Part shown: positions 10,055-20,728 of the stretch, one piece after another | How positions within the stretch are numbered: the first letter of the stretch is position 1 | Layout of the letters: each line of letters begins with the position of its first letter | NCBI GenBank assembly: GCA_009733715.1 | Contig: WMKJ01000049.1 | Coordinates: forward strand, 1-64,000 | Source of the DNA: Herpomyces periplanetae | Lineage: Eukaryota > Ascomycota > Laboulbeniomycetes > Herpomycetales > Herpomycetaceae | Reading direction: 5' to 3' | DNA: 64,000 bases | Program-made: the position numbers and the translations under genes | The notes under the pieces: model-generated | Told to the model about the DNA's origin: nothing | The model's database searches: none | What the model saw: the letters and a program-made list of their open reading frames with translations, nothing else

Positions 10055-11665
10055 ATGGAATCAATCGCCAGTTCTCCAATCAATTTAGTTCATGATCCTC
10101 GCATTACCCATCACTATACCCGGTTAAATGGATTAAATTATCATTATGCTATTGCCAAACCTCTCTCCCCGAACTTTACCCCTAAAACCCATAAATGGAT
10201 ATTGTTAGTAAGTTTTTGCCTAAAACTTCCCTACTTTCAGCGTAATTTTTAACCTTTGTTAAAGCTACACGGTTGGCCAGACCTCTGGGCAGGTTGGAGA
10301 TATCAAATCCCACCTCTACTTTCTCTCGGATTAAATGTTATCCTACCTGATTTATGTGGTTATGGAGATACTGATTCTCCCGATGGGCCGAATAATTTAT
10401 ATCGATATTCCCTCAAAAGTACTATAGATGATATGATATTGCTTTTATCCAAGCTTGGTATCCATCAAATTATCGTAGGTGGTCATGACTGGTAAGTTAT
10501 CATTAATGTATACTACTACTATCTATTCTCATCGCATCTACTTTACGCTAATTATACAACTCTCATCCAGGGGTGGTAAGCTCAATATCTCTTTACCCCT
10601 TCAAATACTCCATCATCCCTATCTTTCCAAAATAATTACCAAATCGGGAAATATTTTCAGTAACTAAATCTTTAACTTTCTAGGATTACTTGCGTACAGA
10701 TTCGCCCAATACTATCCTCATATCGTAACCCATCTATTTTCCGTTTGTACAACTTATTCAAGGCCTAGAAAAAATTATATTTCCTTAAACGACTTAGTAC
10801 GCTCTAGTGCAGGAAAATCCTTAGCCTATCAAATTGATCTAGCTGAATCTCATGTCGAACAATCAATTAATACCAAACAAGATATTCGAAACTTCTTGAA
10901 TGGTATCTACGGTGGACGAAAACTATACGGCCGTCCTCTAATCAGTCCCTCTCACGGCGTCAACATTGATCATTTAAACCAAATCCTCCAAACTCCCCTA
11001 ATGACCGATGAGGCACGTTAACGTTAATTTATGCCTTCATTATTATCCATTCTTATACCTCTGTTTCTTCATTAACAATCATCCAGGAATTAACTTACTA
11101 CGTCGAAAAATATTCTCAAAACGGTCTTCGTGGACCATGTGAGTTCATCTCGTCGTTTTCACCTCCCTTCTCCGCCATTTCATCAACAATCTAACTTCCA
11201 GTTTCCCTTGCAATATTCCGACTCTAGTTAATTGGTATCGCACGCATCACATTAACTGGCAAGATGAACAAAAGTAATGTTAATCATTCCTTTACATTTC
11301 CTTCCAATTCCTTTCCCGTTAACATCCAATATTCCCCAACTATAGAATCCTCAATGCAAAGATATCCGTTCCTGCTCTCTTCATTGTTGCCGAAAAGTAA
11401 GTCGAGCCATTTCTCTAACCTCTTCCAGTCAATTTTCCATTAACTCGTGTTAACCCTTGTCACCTCTTGAAATAGGGACATAATTTTTACGCAAAAAATG
11501 ATTCAAAACACAGTTAATTCCATTCCAAACCTTCACATTAAGCGCATCCAATGTGGGCATTGGGCACTAATCGAAAAGCCCGACCAAGTAAACTCATGTA
11601 TCACGCAATGGTTTCACACCGTCGTTTTCGCCAAACCCCCGCATGAGAGAACTTCATCACTATAA
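10055..11665 (+). CDS. Epoxide hydrolase-type alpha/beta hydrolase, eight exons
   Basis: Exons 10055-10207, 10265-10491, 10571-10575, 10684-11012, 11087-11138, 11228-11273, 11346-11396 and 11476-11665 give 350 residues. The family motifs appear in order: HGWPDLWAGWRYQ (oxyanion hole), GGHDWGGLLAYRFA (nucleophile Asp), NWYR, FIVAEKD (acid) and CGHWALIEKP (catalytic His). These mark a soluble epoxide hydrolase that opens epoxides to diols through an alkyl-enzyme ester. The conserved WGG is only recovered with a 5-nt exon (GGGTG). The intron after residue pair DE starts with GC rather than GT. The start ATG sits in a good context (taccATGG). The natural substrate cannot be read from sequence. 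Confidence 0.82.
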
Positions 11666-11714
11666 CATCCATTATAATGTTTCCATACACACTCCTTTTG
11701 CATAATGGTCATAT

Positions 11715-13568
11715 TCATTCGCCTTCATTACCATATTGCCCAACTTGATACTCCCTACTTGCTGAATCAATCTCAAAATCCGTATCTTGAAATAGACTCG
11801 AAAATCGTGAATCCCTCAACAAAGCTTGACCGACTGGAACGTGGAATGCATCCATTTCCCGTTCATCAATATCATTTGATTTACCAACTTTGTCACCATC
11901 ATTATCCACTTGATTAGCACGACGAGCCGCTTTACGACGTTCATTCTTTTCTTCACGTTGTTTAAGTTTATCAAGGAAATCTTTGTTAACCTTAACTCGA
12001 AGTTTTTTCCCTCGTATTCGTGATTCCCGCTCTTTTTCAATCTTCTCACGAATACTTTGCTCTTTTTGCTCACGAAGAAAATTCGGATTAGCAATTATCC
12101 TGGCTTCCTCGTACAATGTTTGAGGAATAAAGTACCCGTGCATGTACGGGTGTAAAAGTCGTGTTTTACCAATCAAATGGTCAAGATTTAATTCGGTCAA
12201 TTGTGCCACAGTAAGAAATTTGAAATTATCGTAAATTACGCCTTGTTTTTGTCCTGCAAATGCATTGGGATCATTAGGATCTTCTGCCATTTCTTCCACA
12301 ATGTTATCCAAAAATGAGCACCAAGCCGGTGCTGGTGCTAATTGTGGTATAAAAAATGCATGTTGCTGAGATCCTTCATTAGCTGTAAGTATCATTCCAC
12401 TATTCGGATACCATACTACATGGTTCAAGTCCACCGTTGGTTCTACCGATGTCCACGCCTTTCCATCATTCTGCCCCCATATCTTAATAATGCGTTTATC
12501 ACTAGTCATAACCTTTGGATCCGAAGTTTGTGAGGCAAATGCACTTGAAAATTCCAAGAATTGAATGGTCTTTATCGCATTACCATATCCTTGGTCCTTC
12601 TTAATTAATGGGCTAGATGATCTCAAATCGTAAATATGAGTTAATCCTGTTGAGCTTCCTACCGCCATGCTTAACCCTGAACTATGAAATGTCAAGGCCG
12701 TAATCTGTGCGGTATCAGTTAACGGGACATCATCAAATACAGGCTTAAGTAGTGCCACGCGATTCCGGCTTCTAGGATCCCAAAATTCTACCGTTGCCAG
12801 AGACGTTCCAAAGGCGTGTAGATTATGACTGGCTTCTGCTACAGCTACTACGTTCACACTACCTTGAGCCATTGGCTCCAAGGTATTTTCAACATTAAGC
12901 GTATTATCATGACCAATGTCAACCTGGAAACTTTTAAGGAACCGTCCTAACTCCAGATTTAATCGTAAAACTTCCCCGTAACATTCCGCATTCTGTCCCA
13001 CTAGTGATATTAAAGCATTGGCCGATTTACGGCAGAATACTAAATCACGCCCGTACCGTGGAATTCGTGTTGAGTAATGTAAACCTTGGGGTGTATGAAA
13101 TTCCAATGTTCGGTCGACTTGTAGATGAAGTGATTTACTATAATCAGAACTGAGTAGTACGAATTTCTCGTTTAGTGAATTTGTATGCCGTGAGTACGAA
13201 AGTGAGAGTTGCTGTAAATTATGAACGTGCATTTGGGGTTTGTACGTTCCTGTAAACATATGTCATGCACGTATCAGTAAAATAAAAGAAAGTTCCCATT
13301 CCGATTAATTGTTTCTTTATTCCAAAGTCCAAAAATACAATTTCAACATACCCGTGCTCATAATCCATTCCCCATCCTCACTAATTTGGATATACACGCT
13401 TGCTTCATCAAACTCAAAATCTTGTAATAATTCAACCCGATGAGTGTACTCGGTACTCTTTTTTAAACTTTTCCGCCGTTTTCTAGCCAACCACTGGGGT
13501 AACTGTTGTCCATTATCGGCTCCCGATACCGTATAAATCGGTACAGAAGCATGTGTTAAAATCTTCAT
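11715..13568 (-). CDS. ENP2: Enp2/NOL10 WD-repeat 40S biogenesis factor
   Basis: Exons 13568-13352 and 13249-11715 encode 583 residues. The N-terminus (VPIYTVSGADNGQQLPQWLA, VELLQDFEF) and the splice-restored STGTYKPQMHVHNL match the Enp2/NOL10 family. Later come RIPRYGRDL, a WD-like propeller with HIYDLRSSSPL, the PAPAWCSFLDNIVEEM block and the YMHGYFIPQTLY block, then a basic coiled coil near the C-terminus. Enp2 is a nucleolar SSU-processome component needed for 18S rRNA maturation. The gene is divergent from RIO1, another 40S factor, and shares its promoter. The WD-like sequence could suggest eIF2A, but the N- and C-terminal blocks are specific to Enp2. Confidence 0.93.
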
Positions 13569-13922
13569 TTCTCCAAATCCCCTTCAACAAATTATTAAAA
13601 TATTCTCATTATGTTTAAATCGTACAAGCTATCCCTTCATATCTCATCGCAGATTTAGCTGTGCTTCGCTAATTTAAATTCCACTCTGCCCTATTCCATT
13701 ATATAATCGGCACTTAGTAAGGCTTTCCAGCATCACGTGTGTTAAATGGGAAGTTCTTATTTTTGGCCATATTTGGACGGGGAATTCTTAGGAAGAAAAT
13801 TTCGAGCTTGTATGTGTATACGACAGTTAGAGTATATTTCCCTTTTAGATAACTTTTTAAAGATTAATTTCTCAAAGTACATATCGAGTGAATGCTTAAA
13901 TGTTAATTAATAATTAGATACT
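13569..13922. promoter_or_regulatory. Bidirectional ENP2 / RIO1 promoter
   Basis: 354 bp between divergent start codons of two 40S ribosome-assembly genes. It contains a PAC box (13641-13650) and a CACGTG (13734-13739). GAAAATTTC near 13795 resembles the core of the RRPE element that often accompanies PAC. Confidence 0.5.
13641..13650 (-). promoter_or_regulatory. PAC box GCGATGAGAT
   Basis: On the minus strand this is an exact match to the ten-base PAC consensus (GCGATGAGMT), bound in yeast by Dot6/Tod6 and typical of ribosome-biogenesis promoters. It lies 73 bp upstream of the ENP2 start and 273 bp upstream of RIO1. Confidence 0.6.
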
Positions 13923-15563
13923 ATGGAGAGCCCCAACCATATTGAACACTACAATCAACCTATACTGGACAAAAACGGTGATGATGATGATGATGATATT
14001 GATACGGATAATGATGAGTTGCGTGCGGAAGATTTAACGGGAGAAAATTCCGAGACCTTAAGTAAAATTTACCATCAATCTATCAATATTAACGACTCAG
14101 TTGAGCAAGGTGATAAAAAGGATGTCACCGTTAGTCCTACATGTCAAATTTTACCTAAAGCCAAGGGAAATTTTCGAGCCAGCATTGACGATGAATTTGC
14201 TTCGTTAACTAGGCACGTTGATAAGGTTAAGTTAAACTCACTAGGTGAATCCATGACTCGAAGCGAAAAGGAAGAGCAGCGCAAACGAGATAAATCAGAC
14301 CGCTCAACTGTAGATCAAGTAATGGATAAACGTACCAAACTTATTCTACTCAAGTTGTACAATCGGGCTATATTTTCCAATCTCTACGACGTACCCATTA
14401 GTACTGGCAAGGAAGCCAATGTGTATCTGGCTGCGTACACACCACCCGAGGGTGTTGAATTAATTCCTTCGTCCGGCAACAATAATGATTGGCGTGCTCT
14501 AAAAATTTATAAAACTCGCATTCTAAGCTTTCGTGACCGTGACAAATATGTGCGTGGTGAGTGGCGCTTTCATGGTGGCTTTCATAAACGAAGTAATTTG
14601 TCGAAGATTCAACTATGGGCTGAAAAAGAGTTCCGGAATTTACATCGTGTATACTCACAAGGTATAGCGAGTCCTAAGCCAATATTATTAAAGTCCCACG
14701 TACTCGTAATGCAATTCATCGGGTCCGAAGATGGAACTAGTGCACCGAAACTTAAGGATGTTGACTGGACTATGGAAAAGACATCTGAAAATGAAGAGAC
14801 TTCAACTCAAATTACAAAAGTTGATCAAGTTTACCAATGTATTCTGTACTACGTGAGATGTATGTACCAAAAGTGCAAACTTGTTCATGGAGATTTAAGT
14901 GAATACAATATTCTGTATTACCAAGGACGTCCCTGGATTATTGACGTAAGTCAAAGTGTTGAAAAAAATCATCCAAGAAGTTCTGAGTTACTAAGGATGG
15001 ATATTCGGGTGATAACGAATTACTTTAAGAGGCAAGGTGTCGATACACTGTCTCATCGTGCAGTATACGAGTATGTAACAAGCAGTAAGAGCCAAGGAGA
15101 AGCAGAGGATAAGGCAGATGGAAAAAAGGAGTTAGAACGGTTATTCAAAGAAAGGGAAAAACGACGCAGTGAAGGAATAAAGGCAGATAGTGAAGATGAA
15201 GATGATGTGATTTTTGATAACTTATACATTCCACAAAGTTTAGTTGATGTAGACAGTACACTGGGAGATGAGAAAACTGATGATGTTAAAGTCAGGTATA
15301 AAAATTTATTAGCTGATGATAAAAGTGACTTTGAAAGTGATGAAGAAGAGGGTACAAGTGAGGGAAGTCAGAGTGAAAGTAATGAGGATAGAGAAAGAGA
15401 TGAGAGTAAAGGAGGCAGGATTTCTCGACGAATGTATATGTATGACAAAAATAAGAAACGGGAGCACAAGAAATTGGTAAAACAAGAAAAAATGGAGAAA
15501 CGAAAGGAAAAGATGCCAAAGCATATTAAGAAGAGGCTAGTTCATTCAACCAAGCGGAAATGA
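13923..15563 (+). CDS. RIO1: RIO1 atypical protein kinase
   Basis: An intronless 546-residue protein. The RIO1-specific nucleotide loop STGKEANVY is at about residues 159-167, the catalytic HGDLSEYN at 322-329 and the metal-binding IDVSQ at 340-344. The conserved RGEWRFHGGFHK loop lies between them. RIO1 is the ATPase/kinase that matures the pre-40S subunit in the cytoplasm (release of Nob1 and Pno1). The N-terminus has a run of Asp (near residues 20-26). The C-terminal 150 residues are acidic and then very basic, ending in a Lys/Arg-rich tail typical of RIO1. RIO1 and FBP1 follow each other in the same direction. Confidence 0.96.
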   Translation: MESPNHIEHYNQPILDKNGDDDDDDIDTDNDELRAEDLTGENSETLSKIYHQSININDSVEQGDKKDVTVSPTCQILPKAKGNFRASIDDEFASLTRHVDKVKLNSLGESMTRSEKEEQRKRDKSDRSTVDQVMDKRTKLILLKLYNRAIFSNLYDVPISTGKEANVYLAAYTPPEGVELIPSSGNNNDWRALKIYKTRILSFRDRDKYVRGEWRFHGGFHKRSNLSKIQLWAEKEFRNLHRVYSQGIASPKPILLKSHVLVMQFIGSEDGTSAPKLKDVDWTMEKTSENEETSTQITKVDQVYQCILYYVRCMYQKCKLVHGDLSEYNILYYQGRPWIIDVSQSVEKNHPRSSELLRMDIRVITNYFKRQGVDTLSHRAVYEYVTSSKSQGEAEDKADGKKELERLFKEREKRRSEGIKADSEDEDDVIFDNLYIPQSLVDVDSTLGDEKTDDVKVRYKNLLADDKSDFESDEEEGTSEGSQSESNEDRERDESKGGRISRRMYMYDKNKKREHKKLVKQEKMEKRKEKMPKHIKKRLVHSTKRK

Positions 15564-15881
15564 ATGTGTAAAAGGAAAATTTGAATCAACCAACGTTTCT
15601 TGAAGCTACAGGAAAAAACCCTTAACGATGGGCGAATCAGCAAACAAAGTGAAACGAGGTGCACGAGCAGTGAGAGACTTGGAAAGAAAAACATTTAAAG
15701 AGTGAATACGCTCACAAGCAAAAGTATTACTTGTTTACAATTATAGCGAAGGAGACGATAGTTAAATATTTAAGAATTGAAATTTTAACCAACTTTTGAA
15801 CCAAAATAAATTAAAGCGTGAAGGCAACCGAAGATATTGTAAAAAGAAGGGAAAAAAAAACACCAAAAATACATTGAGAAA
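15564..15881. other. RIO1-FBP1 intergenic
   Basis: A 318-bp A-rich spacer between two + strand genes, ending in an A-rich leader just before the FBP1 ATG. No further motif is recognised. Confidence 0.4.
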
Positions 15882-17122
15882 ATGGCGGCGGAAAAGAAGA
15901 ATCAAGAAAATATTAACACCGACATTATAACACTCGAGAGATTCTTAGTCGAAGGACAAATGAAGCACAAAGAAGCAACTGGTGATTTTACGTGAGTTTC
16001 CCTTTATCATTCAACTTCAACATCTTGTACACACAGCCAAAAGAAAATGACAATGTAGATGTACAATGACGTCACTGTGCAGATAACTAAAATTCTCCGA
16101 TAGGTCAGTGATGCATGCGTTGCAATTCACGTTTAAGAGCATAGCTTACTATATTCGGAGATCCACACTGACTAATGTAGGTGTGCACATTCCGTTTTTA
16201 TACGTCTGCGGTTAATAAGCAATGCTAATTTGTGGCGGTGCGGCGAGTTTAGCTGACGGGATTGGCGGGATCGTCGAATAAATCGGGAGATTCGCAAAAG
16301 AAATTGGATGTTATCAGTAATGATATATTCGTTAGTGTAATGAAAGGGTGTACTCGTGTAAGAATGATAGTTTCGGAAGAACTAGATGATGCTATTATTT
16401 TCGATGAGTATCCAGATGCTCGTTATGCCGTGGTTTGTGATCCTATAGATGGATCTTCTAATCTTGATGCTGGGGTATCTGTTGGAACAATATTTGGAAT
16501 TTTCCGTTTAACACCCGATGCTTCGATAAAACCTAGCCAAACAGATCTATTGAAAGCTGGTAGTGAACTTGTTGCCGCAGGTTTTACCATGTATGGTGCT
16601 TCTGCTCAACTTGTAATAACGACAAAAGGTGGATCAGTTAATGGTTTTACGCTAGATAACGCTTTGGGTGCTTTTATCTTGACGTACCCGGAAATGAAAA
16701 TTCCGACTAAACGGGCAATTTATTCAATTAATGAGGGTAACTCCATTTATTGGAGTAAACCTGTACTAGAATGGATTCATTCCATTAAACAGCCACAACC
16801 TGATACCAAAAAGCCGTACAGTGCTCGTTATATAGGCTCTATGGTCGCCGACGCTTATCGAACATTGCTTTACGGGGGAATCTTCGCATATCCTGCCGAT
16901 ACTAATTCACCCAAGGGAAAACTTCGTATATTATATGAATGTGCACCTATGGCCTTAATATTCGAAAATGCTGGTGGTTTAGCTGTTGATTCAAACATGC
17001 GAAGGATGCTTGATGTTATCCCTCAAAGTTTACATGATCGAAGTGGAATATTTCTCGGTTCATACGAAGAAGTCCGTCATGTGATGGAAATTCATTCAAA
17101 TCATATCGCAAAGGCAAATTGA
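15882..17122 (+). CDS. FBP1: Fructose-1,6-bisphosphatase
   Basis: Exons 15882-15991, 16104-16176 and 16253-17122 encode 350 residues, close to yeast Fbp1 (348). The N-terminus has TDIITLERFLVEGQMKHKEATGDFT. Exon 2 restores HALQFTFKSIAYYIRRSTLTN and exon 3 continues LTGLAGSSN, SGDSQKKLDVISND and the metal/substrate motif DPIDGSSNLDAGVSVGTIFG. The enzyme hydrolyses fructose-1,6-bisphosphate to fructose-6-phosphate, the committed step of gluconeogenesis in the cytosol. A TGACGTCA site sits in intron 1. In fission yeast fbp1 is induced on glucose loss through Atf1-Pcr1 bound at a related upstream site, so similar control is a fair inference here. Confidence 0.95.
16067..16074. promoter_or_regulatory. 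CRE palindrome TGACGTCA in FBP1 intron 1
   Basis: An exact ATF/CREB site 76 nt into the first intron, 185 nt after the start codon. Confidence 0.45.
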
Positions 17123-17460
17123 ACCAGCAAGGTCTGCACTTTGCTTGTCTCAGAGTATGAGTGGCAAGTGAACGTATTAAAAGAATAATTGTCCACAGTA
17201 TAGCACAATTTTCAAATGTTTTTTCACTTGACTCATTGTTAAAATGTGGTATATTGATTACCAAATTTGTTCGTTATCCACAATCATATCAGGGTATAAG
17301 CATTTCTTAATATTTTGTAATTTGAATTATGGATTTATCACCGACAACTAACTTTATAGTCCGCTTGTCCTGGAGGGTATTAAAAAGAATTTGGGAAAGG
17401 TTGCCATACACACCTTTATGTATGAAGTAGATGGGTGTACTCATGAGACCCAGGTAAATG
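17123..17460. other. FBP1/CHS7 convergent 3' region
   Basis: A 338-bp space between convergent stop codons. AT-rich stretches near 17230-17340 could hold polyadenylation signals. No gene is seen. Confidence 0.4.
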
Positions 17461-18602
17461 TCACGAAAAAGAAATAGTGCCGCCTCTGGACGAGCTTCGA
17501 CTGCCTTGAGTCTGAAAAGTACAGTTTAAATTCTCGGGATTATCGTAAAAATATTGAGTATTTCTACGGTAGTCATCGGTAGATGATAATAATAAATCCT
17601 TGGCATCCCATTGATTAAGTTTACTACCAACGCTAAATTCTAAATCCTCACGGGTGATTGAGTCCCAGTACTTGTAAACCATCATTACGGATAATAAATT
17701 GCATATGGTTGCAAAGAACATTCCGTCGATATAATGCTGTGCTTTATCGCAAATAGACTCACTAAATATGTATAGGACGACTTGTCCCAATACGAAACAG
17801 ACAACACCTAGTCCGATAACTCCCAATGGCCAACGATCCTGTAGTGTGTTAACGACTAATAATATTTGCATAATAACGTAGGTAGCAACGAAGATTCCGT
17901 TGAACACGTAAAGTACAACAAATAGGCCGACTGTGTTGGTAGGACTTAAGTAAGCCCAACTTTTAAAGGTCATAAGTGAAACAGCCCCGGTAATAACGAA
18001 CATCATGAGGGAAAGTAATCGTAAAAGCCATACAGACAAGGTAGTACCATCCTCGTAAAGTTGGAAACCTACGAATCCATTGATAACTAGGCACGTACAT
18101 AATGCGGAAACTAGGCCATTTTGAACAGCGGTAAAGTAAGGAAATACTGAAGAACCAGGAGCGACCATTCCGGAATCCAAAATTAATGAAGCAATTGTAA
18201 GTATCATGTAGAGATAGAAGAATGTAGTAATTTCCTTGCGACCTAAGAGAAATTCATGGAAAAAGTAGGTGATACGTTAGTAAGTAACAGGATGATGAAT
18301 GGACGAGATAATTTGAACTTCCCATGTACATGAGATGAAAATGAAAAGACCTGTTGTTACCTACCCACAGCAGTAAACTTGGAACGTACGTGTAAGATCA
18401 TTATACACGTCATCATTAATGCAACAATATGCATGGAGTCAGTAGCTCCGTGAAAAATGATGGTATTTGCCATTTCCATGGCTCGTGAGAAGCAGTTCGT
18501 CTGCATACCGGCCGATTTAGATAATATAGACGGTGGTCCAACTAGAGAACAGAGTGGTATGGCTGATTGTCGACATATTTGACCAAAATCTCCAAACCCC
18601 AT
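17461..18602 (-). CDS. CHS7: Chitin synthase export chaperone (Chs7 family)
   Basis: Exons 18602-18365 and 18242-17461 encode 339 residues. The protein starts MGFGDFGQICRQSAIPLCSL, followed by ANTIIFHGATDSMHIVALMM, and after the splice site GRKEITTFFYLYM, all diagnostic of Chs7. Seven hydrophobic segments follow the family plan, with NGFVGFQLYEDGT between two of them and a polar C-terminal tail rich in Ser and Arg. In yeast Chs7 sits in the ER membrane and is needed for chitin synthase III to leave the ER. Its presence identifies the organism as a fungus. The splice (G|GTAGGT to TTAG|GT) rebuilds the conserved AVGRKEI. Confidence 0.94.
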
Positions 18603-19508
18603 TTTCTTGCCCTGATTTCATGCGCAAAATAGCATAGACACGTCCGTGAGTATTTCTACGATCGTGAAACGGTTGTATCCAGTATAGTTCAAAATTTCAG
18701 ACCTCACTTAAACCCCAAAACACAAATAATTTGATGTATTGATTAAGTCGACAAAACCACTCGACACGTTAACAATAAATCATGAACAAATTGATCGACA
18801 ATCCCTTTTAAATCAACCCCTTGAAAATTAACACACGCTTTCCCTTTTGTCCCATTCTAATCTTTAATAGAATATCGTGCACTTCATTATCAACAAATCT
18901 TTATCCTTTACTTTCCATCCCATCCATCCAAACGCGTCCCCTTGGAAAACCGCCGCTTACTTAATCTTTGCTTTTCCTTGCTCCTTTCGGTCCTTCTCCT
19001 CTTCCATTACGCCTCCTTCCCGATTCGTTTTCTCCTATTTACTGTATTACGTGATGCCATTAATGCATATCCTAGTTTGGAAAGTGATACCCAGATTGAA
19101 TTGGTTACTTACCAACTTGTTGATTATACATATTAGTCAACGTTATCCTTGACAATTTACCGTCTCATCTCTATTCCTCCAGGCTCGTTCTTACCTCTAA
19201 ATCATCTCGTCTTAAATCGGAATTTCCTAATCGGTTAATCATACACCGGTTTACCCTTTTGGGTAAATTGAATCTAGATTTTATGAAAGACTCTTTAAAG
19301 AATGTTTGGTTATGGTTTAATTTAGAGTATGAGGAGGTGTAGGAAGTGCGGGACCAAGTAGAGATGGAGGGGAAGGGCGAAGTGCAGAATAAAGGGTATC
19401 GGAGGGGAAGGGATAAGATGAGAAGAGAAAAGAAGAAAAACCAATACTTGGTTCAAATCTAGTTAAACTGACGTGCTCAACTTTCTCCGTAAATTTCATC
19501 ATCTTTTT
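18603..19508. other. CHS7/MCR1 divergent region with unexplained open frames
   Basis: A 906-bp gap. The + strand frame 18861-19133 is open for about 90 codons and reads protein-like near its end (LRDAINAYPSLESDTQIEL), but it has no ATG. A second open + segment, 19183-19342, follows a CAG acceptor and also reads protein-like (SLKNVWLWFNLEYEEV at its end). I could not join the two by a canonical intron. They may be a small unrecognised gene with an upstream exon, a decayed gene, or chance. Confidence 0.3.
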
Positions 19509-20477
19509 ATGCAGACTTTGACCCGTATATCTCGTTGTCGAATATATTTAAAAGAATCTCTTCACTGTCTACCTTCATCTTCATCGAAATTTTTTGCATC
19601 AAACATGTCGCAAACTACTGAAGTCGTCTTCAAAAACCCCGAACTTGGATTCATCCCCCTCAAACTATCTAAAGTTGAGGTCCTTTCCCATAATACTAAA
19701 TTTTACAGATTCTCTTTCGATAATCCCAAAGCTTTATCCGGCTTAGGAGTAGCCTGTATTTATCTTATATTTTGATTCATTTTTGTGATATTTCAGTACA
19801 CTTTAAACTAACTTGAATTTCATCTAGCTTGTGTATCGTGCAATATCAAAAACTGCTCGTCCGGTGAAGTTGTTAATCGTCCGTACACGCCAGTTAGTCG
19901 CAACACTCAACCAGGCCATGTTGATTTTGTGATAAAGACTTATCCAAAGGGTGCTTTTACCCAAATCTTGGATAAGTTCAAACCTGGTGATGTCGTCGAA
20001 TTCCAAGGTCCTCTCATGAAATTTGCCTATAAACCCAACCAATTTGAGCATATTGTCATGATCGCCGGTGGAACTGGTATCACTCCCATGTATCAAGTCA
20101 TTCCCGAGGTGTTGCTCAATCCCAACGATAAAACTAAAATCACTCTGCTGTACGGAAATCATTCCGAGGAGGATATTCTCTTGCGAAATGAGCTCACTGA
20201 ATTGCAAACCGCTCATCCTCACCGACTAACCGTTCACCATTACCTCTCTAAACCTTCCGATAAGTGGACTGGAGGAAAAGGTCAAATTACCGCAGCTGTC
20301 ATTAAGGCTAACACTCCTCCTCCATCTGCCGGTGATAAAGTTAAAATCATGGTTTGCGGTCCTCCTCCCATGTTGAATGCTATCTCTGGTGACAAGCCTA
20401 GTGTTCCCGAGCAAGGTGAACTGAAGGGAGCCCTCAAGGAACTTGGTTATTGCGCGGACCAAGTCTACAAATTCTGA
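19509..20477 (+). CDS. MCR1: Mitochondrial NADH-cytochrome b5 reductase
   Basis: Exons 19509-19755 and 19828-20477 encode 298 residues, near the 302 of yeast Mcr1. The order is RPYTPVS (FAD binding), GPLMKFAYKPNQF, AGGTGITPMYQV, NPNDKTKITLLYGN (NAD binding), CGPPPMLNA and a terminal GYCADQVYKF. The C-terminal EQGELKGALKELGY block fits Mcr1 better than Cbr1. It passes electrons from NADH to cytochrome b5 or ascorbyl radical and helps in sterol synthesis. The first 32 residues (MQTLTRISRCRIYLKESLHC at the start) are basic with no acidic residue before residue 16, as in a mitochondrial presequence. A second ATG in frame at 19604 would yield a form lacking it. Confidence 0.92.
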
Positions 20478-20728
20478 TTTTCTAGCCATTCTTAAGATGC
20501 TGATGGCTACGGCCAACACCCAGAATTTTATGTTTATCTGATTTTGTGTACGTGTGTTTAACAAGTTATTCTTGTTTTGTGTGACCTTGTTAAAAATGTC
20601 ATTCAAGTTTCCACTTCAAACTAATCAAATTAACACTATGTCACCCGTATATACCTTTGACGTAATCCACTGTCTTTGCTATAAATCTAGCCGAGCCCAA
20701 TCCATGAGAAACCCGTCCGTCAAATTCA

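Noticed and set aside
11715-13568. eIF2A (WD-repeat, basic C-terminus)
   Set aside because: The N-terminal LPQWLARKRRKSLKK, TGTYKPQMHV and AWCSFLDNIVEEM blocks belong to Enp2/NOL10.
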